The notes under the pieces were generated by a model, which had not been told where the DNA came from, did no database searches, and saw nothing but the letters and a program-made list of their open reading frames with translations. 64,000 nucleotides of DNA from SpSt-539 sp964549445 (GTDB lineage: Bacteria > Planctomycetota > Phycisphaerae > UBA1845 > UTPLA1): NCBI GenBank assembly GCA_964549445.1, contig CAZJVS010000006.1, positions 62,001 through 126,000 of the forward strand. The letters run 5' to 3'. Positions within the stretch are counted from its first letter, which is position 1. Every line of letters begins with the position of its first letter. The translations under genes were made by a program, and so were the position numbers. Of the stretch, positions 8,993-16,984 are shown one piece after another.

Positions 8993-10663
8993 TCAGTTGC
9001 ACCCGCTGACGCACGACCACGCGACCTGATTGGAACATTGCGTCTGCGTGATCTCGACGTGGCCGCTGTTCGTGCCGCAGATGCAGATGTCCAGGTCTGC
9101 GCTGGACGCATGGCAGCCGATGACCGTGATCCCGCCGATGAGGTCGCCGCCGTCGGTGTTGCCCGTGTTCCGCAGGACCTTGATCGACCCGTCGAATGTC
9201 ACATTCGGCGGCGGCGTGGGAATGATGCTGGCCGTCGTGCTGAGATGAATAACGCCGCGGGCGTCGTAGTCGCCGCGACTGTCATTAATGCGGACTGAGC
9301 CACCTGACCCGAGGCCATCGGTGGCACGAATCAGCGAGAGCGACTCCGTTTCGCGTGCGATCTGGATCGCTCCGTTGCACAGGCCGTCGATGAGGATTCG
9401 GCCGGAGCTCTTGAGCGATTTGCCGACGAGAATGGACCCGCTGAGATCTTCGCCGATTCCGATGTCGCCGATGATGTGGTCGCACAAGGTAATGGAGCCG
9501 TTCATGTTCCCTTTGACTTCGATATCCCCTTCAAGGTTTCCGGCGGCGTCGTCGCAATCGCTGCTAAACGTAATGTTCCCTGTCGAACCCACGTTGCCGC
9601 TCACCTCGATCTTTCCACCCGATGCCAGCCCGCCCCGATCGATGAACACGGTGCCGTCCAGGTTTCCTTCAATCGTGAATTGTGCCGAAGGGCTGCCGAT
9701 CTCGACGCTGATGATCCCTCCGTCTTCCACCGCGCCCACCGTGAGTTGACCCGAAAAAGGTTCACTTCCGGATGGAACCGTGAAGTTGAAACTGATCTGA
9801 CCGGCGGAGCGGACAATGCCTCCGTTGACAATTTTTCCGGATCCTTTCAGGACGCCGAGCCCACCGTAGATGTCATGGCCGCTGAGGTCGATCTTTCCGC
9901 CGGCCGTCAGCGTCCCGGCGATACCAACGTTTGTTTCCGCCGGGATGGACCCATTGAGAATGAGCGATCCGTTGAACTCGTCAGCAGGATCGTCCCCAAT
10001 CAGGATTGCAGTGCCGCCGCCGGAGATCTGAGCCACTTCGATGACTGCGGACTTTGAGACATTTCCGTTGATCACAAGCGTTCCGTTCGAATCAATCCGG
10101 TTCGTTACGCTAATGTCGCCTTCAATGTCGCCGTCGATCTGCAACGACTTGAGCACCGGTATCGTGAGCGTGCTCGTGTCGGGGACGTTGCCGTTGATGA
10201 CGAGGATCGCCTCCCCGCCGGCTGCGCCGCTGGATCGTTGGAGCGTCAGGTTGCCGTGCAAATCGCCGGTGATCCGGCCCCCCGTGATATTCGAGTAATT
10301 GGCGTCGCTCCCGGTTCCCTGCGGATCGAGGACGATTCCTTTCACCATTCGAGCGCCGGGCGCGCTGCTGTTGCCCTCGATCTTCACCGCGAAGTTCTGC
10401 GGGTGGGGTGAACTGATAATACCGATGTCGCCGATGCTGTTCGGATTGTCTGCGTCGGTCGACCAAATTCGCCAAGCGGAATTCCCGGTCTTGAGCTCTA
10501 CATACAGGAAGTCCGGGTCTGTACTGTCAACGGAATAGTCAGTCGGTGATTCTGGGGGGACGGGATTCCCCCATGCAACGTGGATTGTCGGGGGCGCGGC
10601 AATCGCTAACGATGCAGTTTGGACCGGCACAAGCAGGCACAATAATGCAATTCTCCGACTCAT
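8993..10663 (-). CDS. Exported beta-rich repeat protein (copy A of a duplicated gene)
   Basis: 556 residues with a signal peptide (RIALLCLLVPVQTASLAIAA). The body is a long run of short Gly/Ile/Val-rich strands with recurring ITGDLHGNL, INGNV, IEGNLDG and VKGNMNGSI units. This suggests a right-handed beta-helix or bactofilin-like solenoid, by pattern only. The C-terminal 110 residues contain RGDYDARG, a CICGTNSG segment and a WSCVSGCN end with paired Cys. ATG 10663 has GGAG seven bases upstream. A paralogue lies at 30827-32536 with the same C-terminus. It is divergent from the dockerin-tailed gene at 10728. Function unknown; an envelope or extracellular role is inferred. Confidence 0.8.
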   Translation of the reverse strand: MSRRIALLCLLVPVQTASLAIAAPPTIHVAWGNPVPPESPTDYSVDSTDPDFLYVELKTGNSAWRIWSTDADNPNSIGDIGIISSPHPQNFAVKIEGNSSAPGARMVKGIVLDPQGTGSDANYSNITGGRITGDLHGNLTLQRSSGAAGGEAILVINGNVPDTSTLTIPVLKSLQIDGDIEGDISVTNRIDSNGTLVINGNVSKSAVIEVAQISGGGTAILIGDDPADEFNGSLILNGSIPAETNVGIAGTLTAGGKIDLSGHDIYGGLGVLKGSGKIVNGGIVRSAGQISFNFTVPSGSEPFSGQLTVGAVEDGGIISVEIGSPSAQFTIEGNLDGTVFIDRGGLASGGKIEVSGNVGSTGNITFSSDCDDAAGNLEGDIEVKGNMNGSITLCDHIIGDIGIGEDLSGSILVGKSLKSSGRILIDGLCNGAIQIARETESLSLIRATDGLGSGGSVRINDSRGDYDARGVIHLSTTASIIPTPPPNVTFDGSIKVLRNTGNTDGGDLIGGITVIGCHASSADLDICICGTNSGHVEITQTQCSNQVAWSCVSGCN

Positions 10664-10727
10664 GGCTTTCTCCTTTGTACATCTTGGATGGACTCGAAAC
10701 GACCGAAACCACTATACTCGTATTGCA

Positions 10728-11582
10728 ATGTGCCTCATACCAAAGTGCCTTCGACGCGAAAGGTTTCTGCTCGGAGTTTTCTTGCAGTTGATCGTCATCG
10801 CCCGCTGCCAGGCTGCCGCCGCGCAAGTAGTCGTCTTTGAGGGTATCACTTATCCGGAATCTGAGGGTTGGGTCTCAAATCCGTTCTGCGCGCCTTCCCG
10901 TTGGCTTGTGGGAGGGGTGTTCTTTCAAAGCGTCGAGCAGTGCGTGGATTTCCAGCCGCCCGTGGGGCAACAAGAATCATTTACACGCGCATTGAGCCCA
11001 CTGCCCACGTCGCAACCCTTTTTTGTCGAATGGCGAATGCGAACCAATGGAAACCGCTCGGAGATTCCCGGTACCGCGCCATCGTCGATGGTCGTCGCTT
11101 CAAGCTCGACGGGTGTAAACTATCATTTTACCATTGCCGCGGATCAAGTGCGGTTTATCCGCGACAATTTCGTCCCTACGATTTGGCTCGATCTTAGCCC
11201 AGCAAACGTCCACACTTTTCGACTTGAGCTCGATTCCGCAACGGCGTATTCGTGGTACATTGACAACGTGTTGAACGATTCCGGCGTTCCCGAGGGACCT
11301 CTCGCGTCGGGTGATGGCGTCATTCAATGGCGCGCCAAGTCTTGGATGCTTCCGAGCATGACTGAGTGGGACTACATCCGTTTCGGCACCATCCCCCAGC
11401 CCGGCAGCGGGGACTTTGACAGCAGCGGCGCCGTCGACGCGAATGACGTCTACTTCTTCCTCGACTGCCTGCTCGGCCCAGACTCCGCCGGTCCCGGCTG
11501 CCGCTGGGCCGACATGAACAACGACCTCGCCGTCAACGGCGACGACGTACAACTCTTCGCTGCCGCGTTGCTCGCCCCTTAG
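10728..11582 (+). CDS. Exported dockerin-tailed protein with a laminin-G-like body (copy A)
   Basis: 284 residues from ATG 10728; an upstream in-frame ATG at 10662 would overlap the divergent gene and spoil the signal peptide. The start MCLIPKCLRRERFLLGVFLQ is an export signal ending near AAAA. The body resembles the concanavalin/LamG-like proteins common in planctomycetes (FFVEWRMR, HTFRLEL, YSWYIDNVLNDSGVPEG). The last 55 residues are two EF-hand-like dockerin repeats, GDFDSSGAVDANDVYFF and ADMNNDLAVNGDDVQLF. Its paralogue is at 29917-30795. Role unknown; dockerin tails often mediate protein-protein anchoring. Confidence 0.8.
   Translation: MCLIPKCLRRERFLLGVFLQLIVIARCQAAAAQVVVFEGITYPESEGWVSNPFCAPSRWLVGGVFFQSVEQCVDFQPPVGQQESFTRALSPLPTSQPFFVEWRMRTNGNRSEIPGTAPSSMVVASSSTGVNYHFTIAADQVRFIRDNFVPTIWLDLSPANVHTFRLELDSATAYSWYIDNVLNDSGVPEGPLASGDGVIQWRAKSWMLPSMTEWDYIRFGTIPQPGSGDFDSSGAVDANDVYFFLDCLLGPDSAGPGCRWADMNNDLAVNGDDVQLFAAALLAP
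11410..11582 (+). repeat. Dockerin-tail DNA cassette, copy A
   Basis: This coding segment matches the 3' end of the gene at 29917 on the other strand with only scattered silent or conservative changes. The rest of the two proteins is clearly diverged. Shared stretches include GACTTTGACAGCAGCGGC and CTACTTCTTCCTCGACTGCC. Confidence 0.75.
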
Positions 11583-11592
11583 ACTGTCCGGC

Positions 11593-12270
11593 ATGCCATC
11601 GCCGCTTTCGCGCAGACAGGTTCGAGAAATCGATCGGCGGGCGATGGAGGAGTACGGCCTGCCGGGTATCGTGCTGATGGAGAACGCCGGGCGCGGGGCA
11701 GCGGATTACATTTACAGTCACGCGAATCGATTGAATGCGCGGCGGGCGGCGATCGTCTGCGGGGGCGGGAACAATGGCGGCGACGGATTTGTGATCGCGC
11801 GGCACCTTGCCAATCGCGGCATGAACGTCGAGACGTTTCTAGCGGTGAATCCGGCGAAGCTGTCGCCGGACGCGGCGGTCAATCACGGCGTGTGCGCGAA
11901 GATGGGGATGGCAGTGTGGCCGCTGGTCAGAGACGCCGATCTGGTAGCCACCCTGCCGCGATTGCGGGATTTCCCGATCGTTGTCGACGCCCTGCTCGGC
12001 ACGGGGTTCAGCGGGGCGGTGCGGCCGCCGCTCGATCGGATCATCCGGGCGATCAATGAACTCGATGCCGCCACCGTCATTGCCGTGGATGTGCCGTCGG
12101 GGCTGGATTGCGACACCGGCCTGCCGGCCGATCCGACGATTCGCGCTCACGCGACGGTTACGTTCGTCGCGCCGAAGATCGGTTTCTCGCAATCGAGCGC
12201 TGCGCCATTCGTCGGGCGGCAATACATCGTTGATATCGGCGTGCCGGCGGCGCTGATTGATCCGCAGTAA
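11593..12270 (+). CDS. nnrE: NAD(P)H-hydrate epimerase (YjeF N-terminal domain)
   Basis: 225 residues, epimerase domain only. It interconverts the R and S forms of NADHX and NADPHX so that the partner dehydratase can repair them. Diagnostic motifs are GIVLMENAGR near the start, the glycine loop GGGNNGGDGFVIARHL, the catalytic Asp in VVDALLGTGFSG, and VDVPSGLDCDTG. In many bacteria the dehydratase domain (NnrD) is fused at the C-terminus. Here the protein stops after the epimerase, so a separate nnrD is expected elsewhere. The gene begins 10 bases after the dockerin-tailed gene. Confidence 0.93.
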   Translation: MPSPLSRRQVREIDRRAMEEYGLPGIVLMENAGRGAADYIYSHANRLNARRAAIVCGGGNNGGDGFVIARHLANRGMNVETFLAVNPAKLSPDAAVNHGVCAKMGMAVWPLVRDADLVATLPRLRDFPIVVDALLGTGFSGAVRPPLDRIIRAINELDAATVIAVDVPSGLDCDTGLPADPTIRAHATVTFVAPKIGFSQSSAAPFVGRQYIVDIGVPAALIDPQ

Positions 12271-12277
12271 GTCGAAT

Positions 12278-13087
12278 CTACTTGATGCCGTTGTTGAGGA
12301 TGTGCTGCATGCGCCGCGTCCAGTCGGCGTGAAGAAGCTTGGGCAGCTCGGGAGTCGGCTCAAACACTTCGAGCAGGAACACGCCGTCGTACTTGATGTC
12401 GTGCAGGGCCTGGCGGCACTCGTCCCACGGCAAGTTGCCGCTGAACGGCATCTTGTGCGTGTCGTTTTCGCCGTCGTTGTCGTGGACGTGGGTGTAGGCG
12501 AGGTGCTTGCCGGCGGCGCGGACGGCGTCACCGATGGAGCCGTTCATGTGGGCGTGGCCGGTGTCGAGCAGGAAGACAATGTGCTTGCTCCCGGCGGCGG
12601 CGATCTCGCGGACGAGGCGGGCGACGTCGGGGCCGAGCGGGTGATATGGCGGCATGTTCTCGAACGCAAAGCGGACGCCAGTCCGCTCGCCGATGCGGGC
12701 GAGATCGGCGAAGGACTTCTGAAGCTGGCGATGCCGCCCTTCGAGGTCGCCGGGCGGCACGTTCGACGGACATGGGTGGACGACGACCAGGTCGCCGCCG
12801 ATCTGGCGGCAATAGTCGGCCTCACCGCGATAGACTTCGACGGTCGTGCGGCGGATCGATTCGTCCTCGGATGACGGATCGAGGTCGTCGCCGAAGTGGC
12901 CGTGAATCGAGTCGATCGTCAACGGCAGATCGCGCACGATCGAGCGGATTTCGGAAGCCGGGATGTTCTTCAGTCGGTTGCGATAGACCTGCAAAATGCT
13001 GCATCCGGCGGCAGCGTAATGCGCCAGCACTTGCGGTTGCGGGAAGTCGTCAAAGCCGAAGGCGCCGGTGACGCCGAGTTTCATCAT
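12278..13087 (-). CDS. Sugar phosphate isomerase/epimerase-like TIM-barrel protein
   Basis: 269 residues from ATG 13087, chosen because GGAGG lies seven bases upstream; a longer frame opens at 13150. The AP_endonuc_2/xylose-isomerase-like fold is indicated by VVHPCPSN, FENMPPYHP, FLLDTGHAHMNG and THVHDNDGENDTH. These carry the His, Glu and Asp residues that bind the divalent metal in this superfamily. Substrate cannot be assigned: relatives act on inositols, ketohexoses or hydroxypyruvate. It converges on nnrE with 7 bases between the stops and no obvious terminator. Confidence 0.85.
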   Translation of the reverse strand: MMKLGVTGAFGFDDFPQPQVLAHYAAAGCSILQVYRNRLKNIPASEIRSIVRDLPLTIDSIHGHFGDDLDPSSEDESIRRTTVEVYRGEADYCRQIGGDLVVVHPCPSNVPPGDLEGRHRQLQKSFADLARIGERTGVRFAFENMPPYHPLGPDVARLVREIAAAGSKHIVFLLDTGHAHMNGSIGDAVRAAGKHLAYTHVHDNDGENDTHKMPFSGNLPWDECRQALHDIKYDGVFLLEVFEPTPELPKLLHADWTRRMQHILNNGIK

Positions 13088-13163
13088 CGGGCCGCCTCCG
13101 TGCAGCGATGACAAACCGATCGTGTCGAACAGCGGCGTTCCATCATGCAAGACATCCGGCGCG

Positions 13164-14219
13164 TTAGTTTCGCGAGAGCCGCTTACGAATGTAATCGGCC
13201 CGAGCGACGCTGCGATCCTCGCCGCTCAGCTTGTTGCCCGCAAGTTTCTGAAGATGGGCCGGCTGCGTCATCAGGAAGAGTTCGTTGAGGACCTTGAGAT
13301 CCAGCTCGGCAAAACGGCCGAGATGGATGCCCATCCGCAGGTGAGAAAGATGAGCGAGCGTTTCCTCGCTGCTGATTGACCTGGCGTTTTGGAGGGTGCC
13401 GAAGGAGCGCCAGATCTTGTCGTCCAGGGCCGGCAGGCGGTCGCGGATCAGGGCCCGGCGGGCCTGGGTTTCGTATTCCAGCACGCGCGGCAGGATCTCG
13501 CTCTTGAACTCGTGAATGATCTCCTGCTCCGAACGGCCCAGTGTCGTCTGGTTGCTGATCTGGAAGAAGTCGCCCGTGGCTTCGGTGCCTTCGCCATACA
13601 GCCCGCGGACGGCCAGCTTGAGATCGCGGGCGGCCCGCAGGACCTTTTCGATTTCGTTGGTGAGCTTGAGGCCGGGCAGGTGCAGCATGACCGAAAGCCG
13701 CATGCCGGTGCCGACGTTGGTCGGGCAGGCGGTCAGGTAGCCGTAGCGGGCGTGATAGGCATATTCGAAGCGTTCTTCGAGCTGGTCGTCGATGCGGTTG
13801 ATCTCGTCCCAGACTTCGTCAAGCTGCAGCCCGGAGCGGATCGACTGCATCCGCAGGTGGTCTTCCTCGTTGACCATGAGGGCGACGGTTTCGGTGGGCG
13901 AGACGGCCACGCCGCGGCTGCCGTCGGAGTCGGCGTGCTGGCGGCTGATCAGGTGGCGCTCGACAAGAATCTGCCGATCCAGCTCGCCGGAGCGGGTGAT
14001 GTCGATGTAGGTCCACTTCTGCTCGCGGGCCGCGGCGTGGATGCCGCGCTTGAGCAGGTCGGCCAGCTCATCGCGGGCTTCGGGCGAGGCCTTCGACAGG
14101 AAGGGATATCCGGAGATATTGCGGGCCAAGCGCACGCGCGTGCTGATGACGATATCACTCATCGGCCCCGCGGCACTCAGCCACTCGCCTGTGTGCCCGA
14201 CTAGGTCGTCTATCTTCAT
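13164..14219 (-). CDS. mcsB: Protein-arginine kinase McsB
   Basis: 351 residues, standard length. McsB phosphorylates arginine side chains, in Firmicutes to mark proteins for ClpCP and to inactivate the heat-shock repressor CtsR. It has the phosphagen-kinase fold: ISTRVRLARN (residues 25-34) binds ATP phosphates, NEEDHLRMQ (117-125) holds the acidic catalytic pair, and ACPTNVGTGMR (164-174) and VRGLYGEGTEA (204-214) complete the active site. It overlaps mcsA by four bases. Neither ctsR nor clpC is adjacent, unlike in Bacillus, so the target and regulation here are open. Confidence 0.95.
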   Translation of the reverse strand: MKIDDLVGHTGEWLSAAGPMSDIVISTRVRLARNISGYPFLSKASPEARDELADLLKRGIHAAAREQKWTYIDITRSGELDRQILVERHLISRQHADSDGSRGVAVSPTETVALMVNEEDHLRMQSIRSGLQLDEVWDEINRIDDQLEERFEYAYHARYGYLTACPTNVGTGMRLSVMLHLPGLKLTNEIEKVLRAARDLKLAVRGLYGEGTEATGDFFQISNQTTLGRSEQEIIHEFKSEILPRVLEYETQARRALIRDRLPALDDKIWRSFGTLQNARSISSEETLAHLSHLRMGIHLGRFAELDLKVLNELFLMTQPAHLQKLAGNKLSGEDRSVARADYIRKRLSRN

Positions 14220-14716
14220 TTGGCTTCGATCGTATCGATCTGGTCGCGCAGGCGCGCGGCCGTCTCAAAGTCCTCGCGCTGGACCGCCTGAGCGAGGTTC
14301 CTGCGTAACCGGACCAATTCGGACTGAAAGTTTCGCGGAGCGCCGAGCCGGCGCGGCGACTTGCCGACGTGCTTGGTATGGCCGTCCTGGGCGCGCTGAA
14401 TGAGCGGCAGCAAGGCCTGCTCGAAGACCTCGTAGTCGCGCGGGCAGCCGAGCAGCCCGGTGTTGCGAAACTCGATGAAAGTCGTGCTGCAATTGGCGCA
14501 GGTCAGATGAGCCAACTCCTGGACCTGCGGCTGCTGGAGCACGAAGTTCGTCAGCAGCTCGTTGACCTGCATGTGCGGAGCTTTGCTGGCGTAGCCCTCC
14601 TCGGCTGCGCAGCGCTCGCACAGATGACGTTCACGGTTGCCGTTCTTCGTCACATCGGTGAGATGAACCGTGGCCGCGGTCTTCTTGCATCGCTGGCACT
14701 GCTGACCCGGATGCAT
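14216..14716 (-). CDS. mcsA: McsA-like zinc-binding activator of McsB
   Basis: 166 residues. McsA binds and activates McsB. Visible are CxxC pairs at Cys7/Cys10, Cys33/Cys36 and Cys73/Cys76. A fourth site is incomplete: Cys91 is followed by Asp94 (GCPRDY), where the usual form has a second Cys. The C-terminus (about 130-164) is a UVR motif, LRRNLAQAVQREDFETAARL, as in UvrB/UvrC and Clp partners. The stop overlaps mcsB by four bases, so they are translationally coupled. A strong promoter-like sequence lies about 40 bases upstream of the start. Confidence 0.9.
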   Translation of the reverse strand: MHPGQQCQRCKKTAATVHLTDVTKNGNRERHLCERCAAEEGYASKAPHMQVNELLTNFVLQQPQVQELAHLTCANCSTTFIEFRNTGLLGCPRDYEVFEQALLPLIQRAQDGHTKHVGKSPRRLGAPRNFQSELVRLRRNLAQAVQREDFETAARLRDQIDTIEAK

Positions 14717-14753
14717 CGCTGATCGTCTCCGAAACCCCGTCTAGGACCTATAA

Positions 14754-14782
14754 ATCATATCTCTTCCAAGGGTTATCGTCAA
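14754..14782 (-). promoter_or_regulatory. Sigma-70-type promoter for mcsA-mcsB
   Basis: On the minus strand TTGACG (14777-14782) and TATGAT (14754-14759) are separated by 17 bases, an almost consensus pair. It lies in an unusually AT-rich intergenic patch and points at mcsA, whose ATG is 38 bases downstream of the -10. No CtsR-type direct repeat was recognised here. Confidence 0.7.
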
Positions 14783-14805
14783 GAATTCCGGCCGACATGA
14801 GCGGG

Positions 14806-15177
14806 TCAGCCGCGATATGCGGCCGCACAGCCGGTGGCCTCCCACACGCGGACGCAGGCCAGGCGAGCGCCGGCGTCGGGAGCCGCGTTCAATGCTTCGA
14901 AGATGTGCCGGGCAACGATTTCGGCCGAGGGGTTCTCTCCGGCGAAGGCCGGCAGTTCATTGAGGTAGCGGTCGTGCATGGGAGCAATCACCTCGCGAAG
15001 CCGCGCCTGGAGCACGGTGAAGTCCGCCACGACGCCGATCGAGTCGAGCTGGTCGCCCTCGTAGAACACCTCGACGCGCCAGTTGTGCCCGTGCAGCGGT
15101 TCGTATTCGCCATCGTAGAGCCGCAGACGGTGGGCAGCAGAGAATTCGGCCTCCAGAGTCAGTTCGAACTTGCTCAC
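14806..15177 (-). CDS. QueD/PTPS-family pterin enzyme lacking the usual catalytic Cys
   Basis: 123 residues, the size of 6-carboxytetrahydropterin synthase (QueD, queuosine pathway). Zinc ligands are His16 (AAHRL), His29 and His31 (HGHNW). The catalytic-triad region includes the ENPSAE and WEATG motifs. In typical QueD a Cys stands four residues before HGH (CxxxHGH). Here that position is Tyr25, and Glu26 gives ExxHGH. From memory, Glu replacing the Cys is the mark of PTPS-III proteins that can stand in for FolB in folate synthesis. QueD and PTPS-III are therefore both possible, and no gene symbol is given. Confidence 0.85.
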   Translation of the reverse strand: MSKFELTLEAEFSAAHRLRLYDGEYEPLHGHNWRVEVFYEGDQLDSIGVVADFTVLQARLREVIAPMHDRYLNELPAFAGENPSAEIVARHIFEALNAAPDAGARLACVRVWEATGCAAAYRG

Positions 15178-15191
15178 GAGCGGGGCACCCG

Positions 15192-15229
15192 AAAAAAGAG
15201 AAACCCCGATTCGAGGACTCGAACCGGGG
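15192..15229 (-). terminator. Rho-independent terminator after the cyclophilin gene
   Basis: Read on the minus strand, CCCCG and CGGGG arms (one mismatch) continue into TTCGA/TCGAA to form a roughly 10-bp stem with a four-base loop, followed by TTTCTCTTTTTT. It stands 48 bases after the stop of the gene at 15277 and 15 bases before the QueD-like start, so it would separate the two transcripts. Confidence 0.8.
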
Positions 15230-15276
15230 CTTCGGTAAGCTGTCAGCCGTTCGGCCGCATCGGCCGGGTTCCTGGG

Positions 15277-15921
15277 TTATTGCCGCTGGGCTTTCTTGAG
15301 CACAACGGGCTCGACCGGCGCCGCCGGCTCGCCCATCTCGTTCATCTTTTTCTTGACCTTGGCGATCTTGTCGACGACGTCCATGCCTTCGACCACCTTG
15401 CCGAAGACGGTGTAGCCCGCTCCACCGGAGATTGGCTGGCTCAGACGATCGTTGTCGACGAGGTTGATGAAGAACTGAGCGGTTGCAGAATCCGGGGCGC
15501 CGGTGCGAGCCATGGCAATCGTGCCACGCGAATTCTTCAAACCGTTATTCCACTCATTCTTGATCGGACTGCGGGTCGACTTTTCCTTGCCGTCGGCCGC
15601 CATTCCGCCGCCCTGGACCATGAAGCCCTCGATCACGCGGTGAAAGACCGTGTTGTCGTAGTGCTTGTCGTCGACATACTTGAGAAAGTTCTCAACAGTA
15701 ATCGGCGCCTTTTCGGCGTCGAGCTCGATCACGATAACGCCCATAGAGGTATCGAGCGCGACGCGCGGATGCTTGGGATCGCCCTTGGCCGGCTGCGTCG
15801 TCGCCGCCTTTGCGGGCGCCGCGGCAGGGCCGCCATCGGCGAACGCCATCGCGCCCAGCGCCGCCACCACCAGAGTTGCCAACACGAGACTCACACCGCT
15901 CTCCCGTTCACGCTGGGACAT
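15277..15921 (-). CDS. Exported cyclophilin-type peptidyl-prolyl isomerase
   Basis: 214 residues with a signal peptide (VLATLVVAALGAMAFA), then an Ala/Pro/Thr-rich linker and a complete cyclophilin domain. Key elements are APITVENFLKYVDD, the catalytic Arg in VFHRVIEGFMVQGG, SRGTIAMARTGAPDSATAQF and YTVFGKVVEGMDVVD. It catalyses cis-trans isomerisation of Xaa-Pro bonds, probably in the periplasm as a folding helper. The C-terminus is Lys/Glu-rich. It starts 24 bases after pyrF on the same strand and ends before a clear terminator. Confidence 0.92.
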   Translation of the reverse strand: MSQRERESGVSLVLATLVVAALGAMAFADGGPAAAPAKAATTQPAKGDPKHPRVALDTSMGVIVIELDAEKAPITVENFLKYVDDKHYDNTVFHRVIEGFMVQGGGMAADGKEKSTRSPIKNEWNNGLKNSRGTIAMARTGAPDSATAQFFINLVDNDRLSQPISGGAGYTVFGKVVEGMDVVDKIAKVKKKMNEMGEPAAPVEPVVLKKAQRQ

Positions 15922-15945
15922 CGAAAGTCTTCTCCGAACGAACCT

Positions 15946-16890
15946 TCAACCGATCTTGACCACGCGGCCGAGGTCGGTGACGAAATCCTTGCAGGCCTGC
16001 TCGATGCACTTCTTCCATTCCGAGGTGAAGCGCTCGATGTAGCGCGGGTCCTCGTAGGAGTAGATCACACTTCGCCCGGCGGCGACGATGGCACCCGACC
16101 CGTCCGACTTGAACAGCGGGCCGCACTGCTCGGCCGTCATGCCCTGCGCGCCGTAGCCCGGCACCAGGAAGATGGAGTGCGGCATCAACTCGCGCAGGCG
16201 TCGGGCCGTATCGGCCTCGCGCGTCGAGACGACGGCGCCGACCGACGAATAGCCGCGGCTGCCCTTCATGTCGGGCTCATGCGCCCAGCCGGCAACCAGC
16301 GAGGCCATGATCTCATGCACCTTGCGTCCGTCGGCCGTGGCAACATCCTGAAACTCGGCGGCACTCTCGTTCGACGTGCGAACCAGGACGAAGAGTCCTT
16401 TGGCGTCGGCCCGGGCCGCTTCGAGAAATGGCCGGACGCCATCGGTGCCGAAGTAGCCGTTGACGGTAATGGCGTCGGGCGCTTCGTAGTCGAGGTTGTT
16501 GAAAGGCGAATCCGCCAGATGGGCCGCGGCATAGGCCTCGCTGGAATGGCCCACGTCGCCGCGCTTCACGTCGCCGATGACGATGAGGTCGCGGCTGGCG
16601 GCTTCCTGAACCAGTTCGTAGTAGCCCTCGAGCCCCTCGTTGTAGTAGCGCTCGAAGAAGGCCGAGTTGATTTTGATGGCCGGGACGATCGGCGCAACGA
16701 TCGAAATGACGTTGCGGCAGAACTCCAGCACCGCGTCGAGGGCCGCTTCGGCATCCGACTCGTCGTTTAACTCGCGATGTTCGGAAATCTCGGCGGGCAG
16801 CCGCGAATAAACGGGGTCGAGCGAGACGACGGCCGGCGTCTTTTTCTCGGCGACGGCTTTGAGCAATCGGTCGGCAAAGTTGTCAGGCAC
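15946..16890 (-). CDS. pyrF: Orotidine 5'-phosphate decarboxylase (type 2)
   Basis: 314 residues, the longer type 2 form. It converts OMP to UMP, the last step of de novo pyrimidine synthesis. The catalytic D-K-D signature is GDVKRGDVGHSS; earlier VVSLDPVY and PAIKINSAFFE supply the Asp and Lys of the substrate site. VPGYGAQG and AAGRSVIY are the phosphate-binding loops near the C-terminus. The start is GTG at 16890 with AAAGGA about ten bases upstream. Confidence 0.95.
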   Translation of the reverse strand: MPDNFADRLLKAVAEKKTPAVVSLDPVYSRLPAEISEHRELNDESDAEAALDAVLEFCRNVISIVAPIVPAIKINSAFFERYYNEGLEGYYELVQEAASRDLIVIGDVKRGDVGHSSEAYAAAHLADSPFNNLDYEAPDAITVNGYFGTDGVRPFLEAARADAKGLFVLVRTSNESAAEFQDVATADGRKVHEIMASLVAGWAHEPDMKGSRGYSSVGAVVSTREADTARRLRELMPHSIFLVPGYGAQGMTAEQCGPLFKSDGSGAIVAAGRSVIYSYEDPRYIERFTSEWKKCIEQACKDFVTDLGRVVKIG

Positions 16891-16984
16891 GGATGCAAAT
16901 CCTTTCCGCTGGTCACGCCGTCAAATCCAGGATGACGATGGCGGGATCATACTGCCGGCGCACGGCCGCTTCAAGCAAGAGGCG

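Noticed and set aside
10662..10727. ATG at 10662 as start of the dockerin-tailed gene
   Set aside because: It overlaps the start codon of the divergent gene and places 22 non-hydrophobic residues before the signal peptide.
15204..15229. On the minus strand GGTTCGAGTCC looks like a tRNA T-arm
   Set aside because: No acceptor, D- or anticodon stem can be built upstream. The sequence is better explained as a terminator hairpin followed by a T-rich tract.
14797..16770. Long plus-strand open frame across queD-like, cyclophilin and pyrF genes
   Set aside because: Three well-recognised proteins are encoded on the other strand. The plus-strand product has no motif and no ribosome site.
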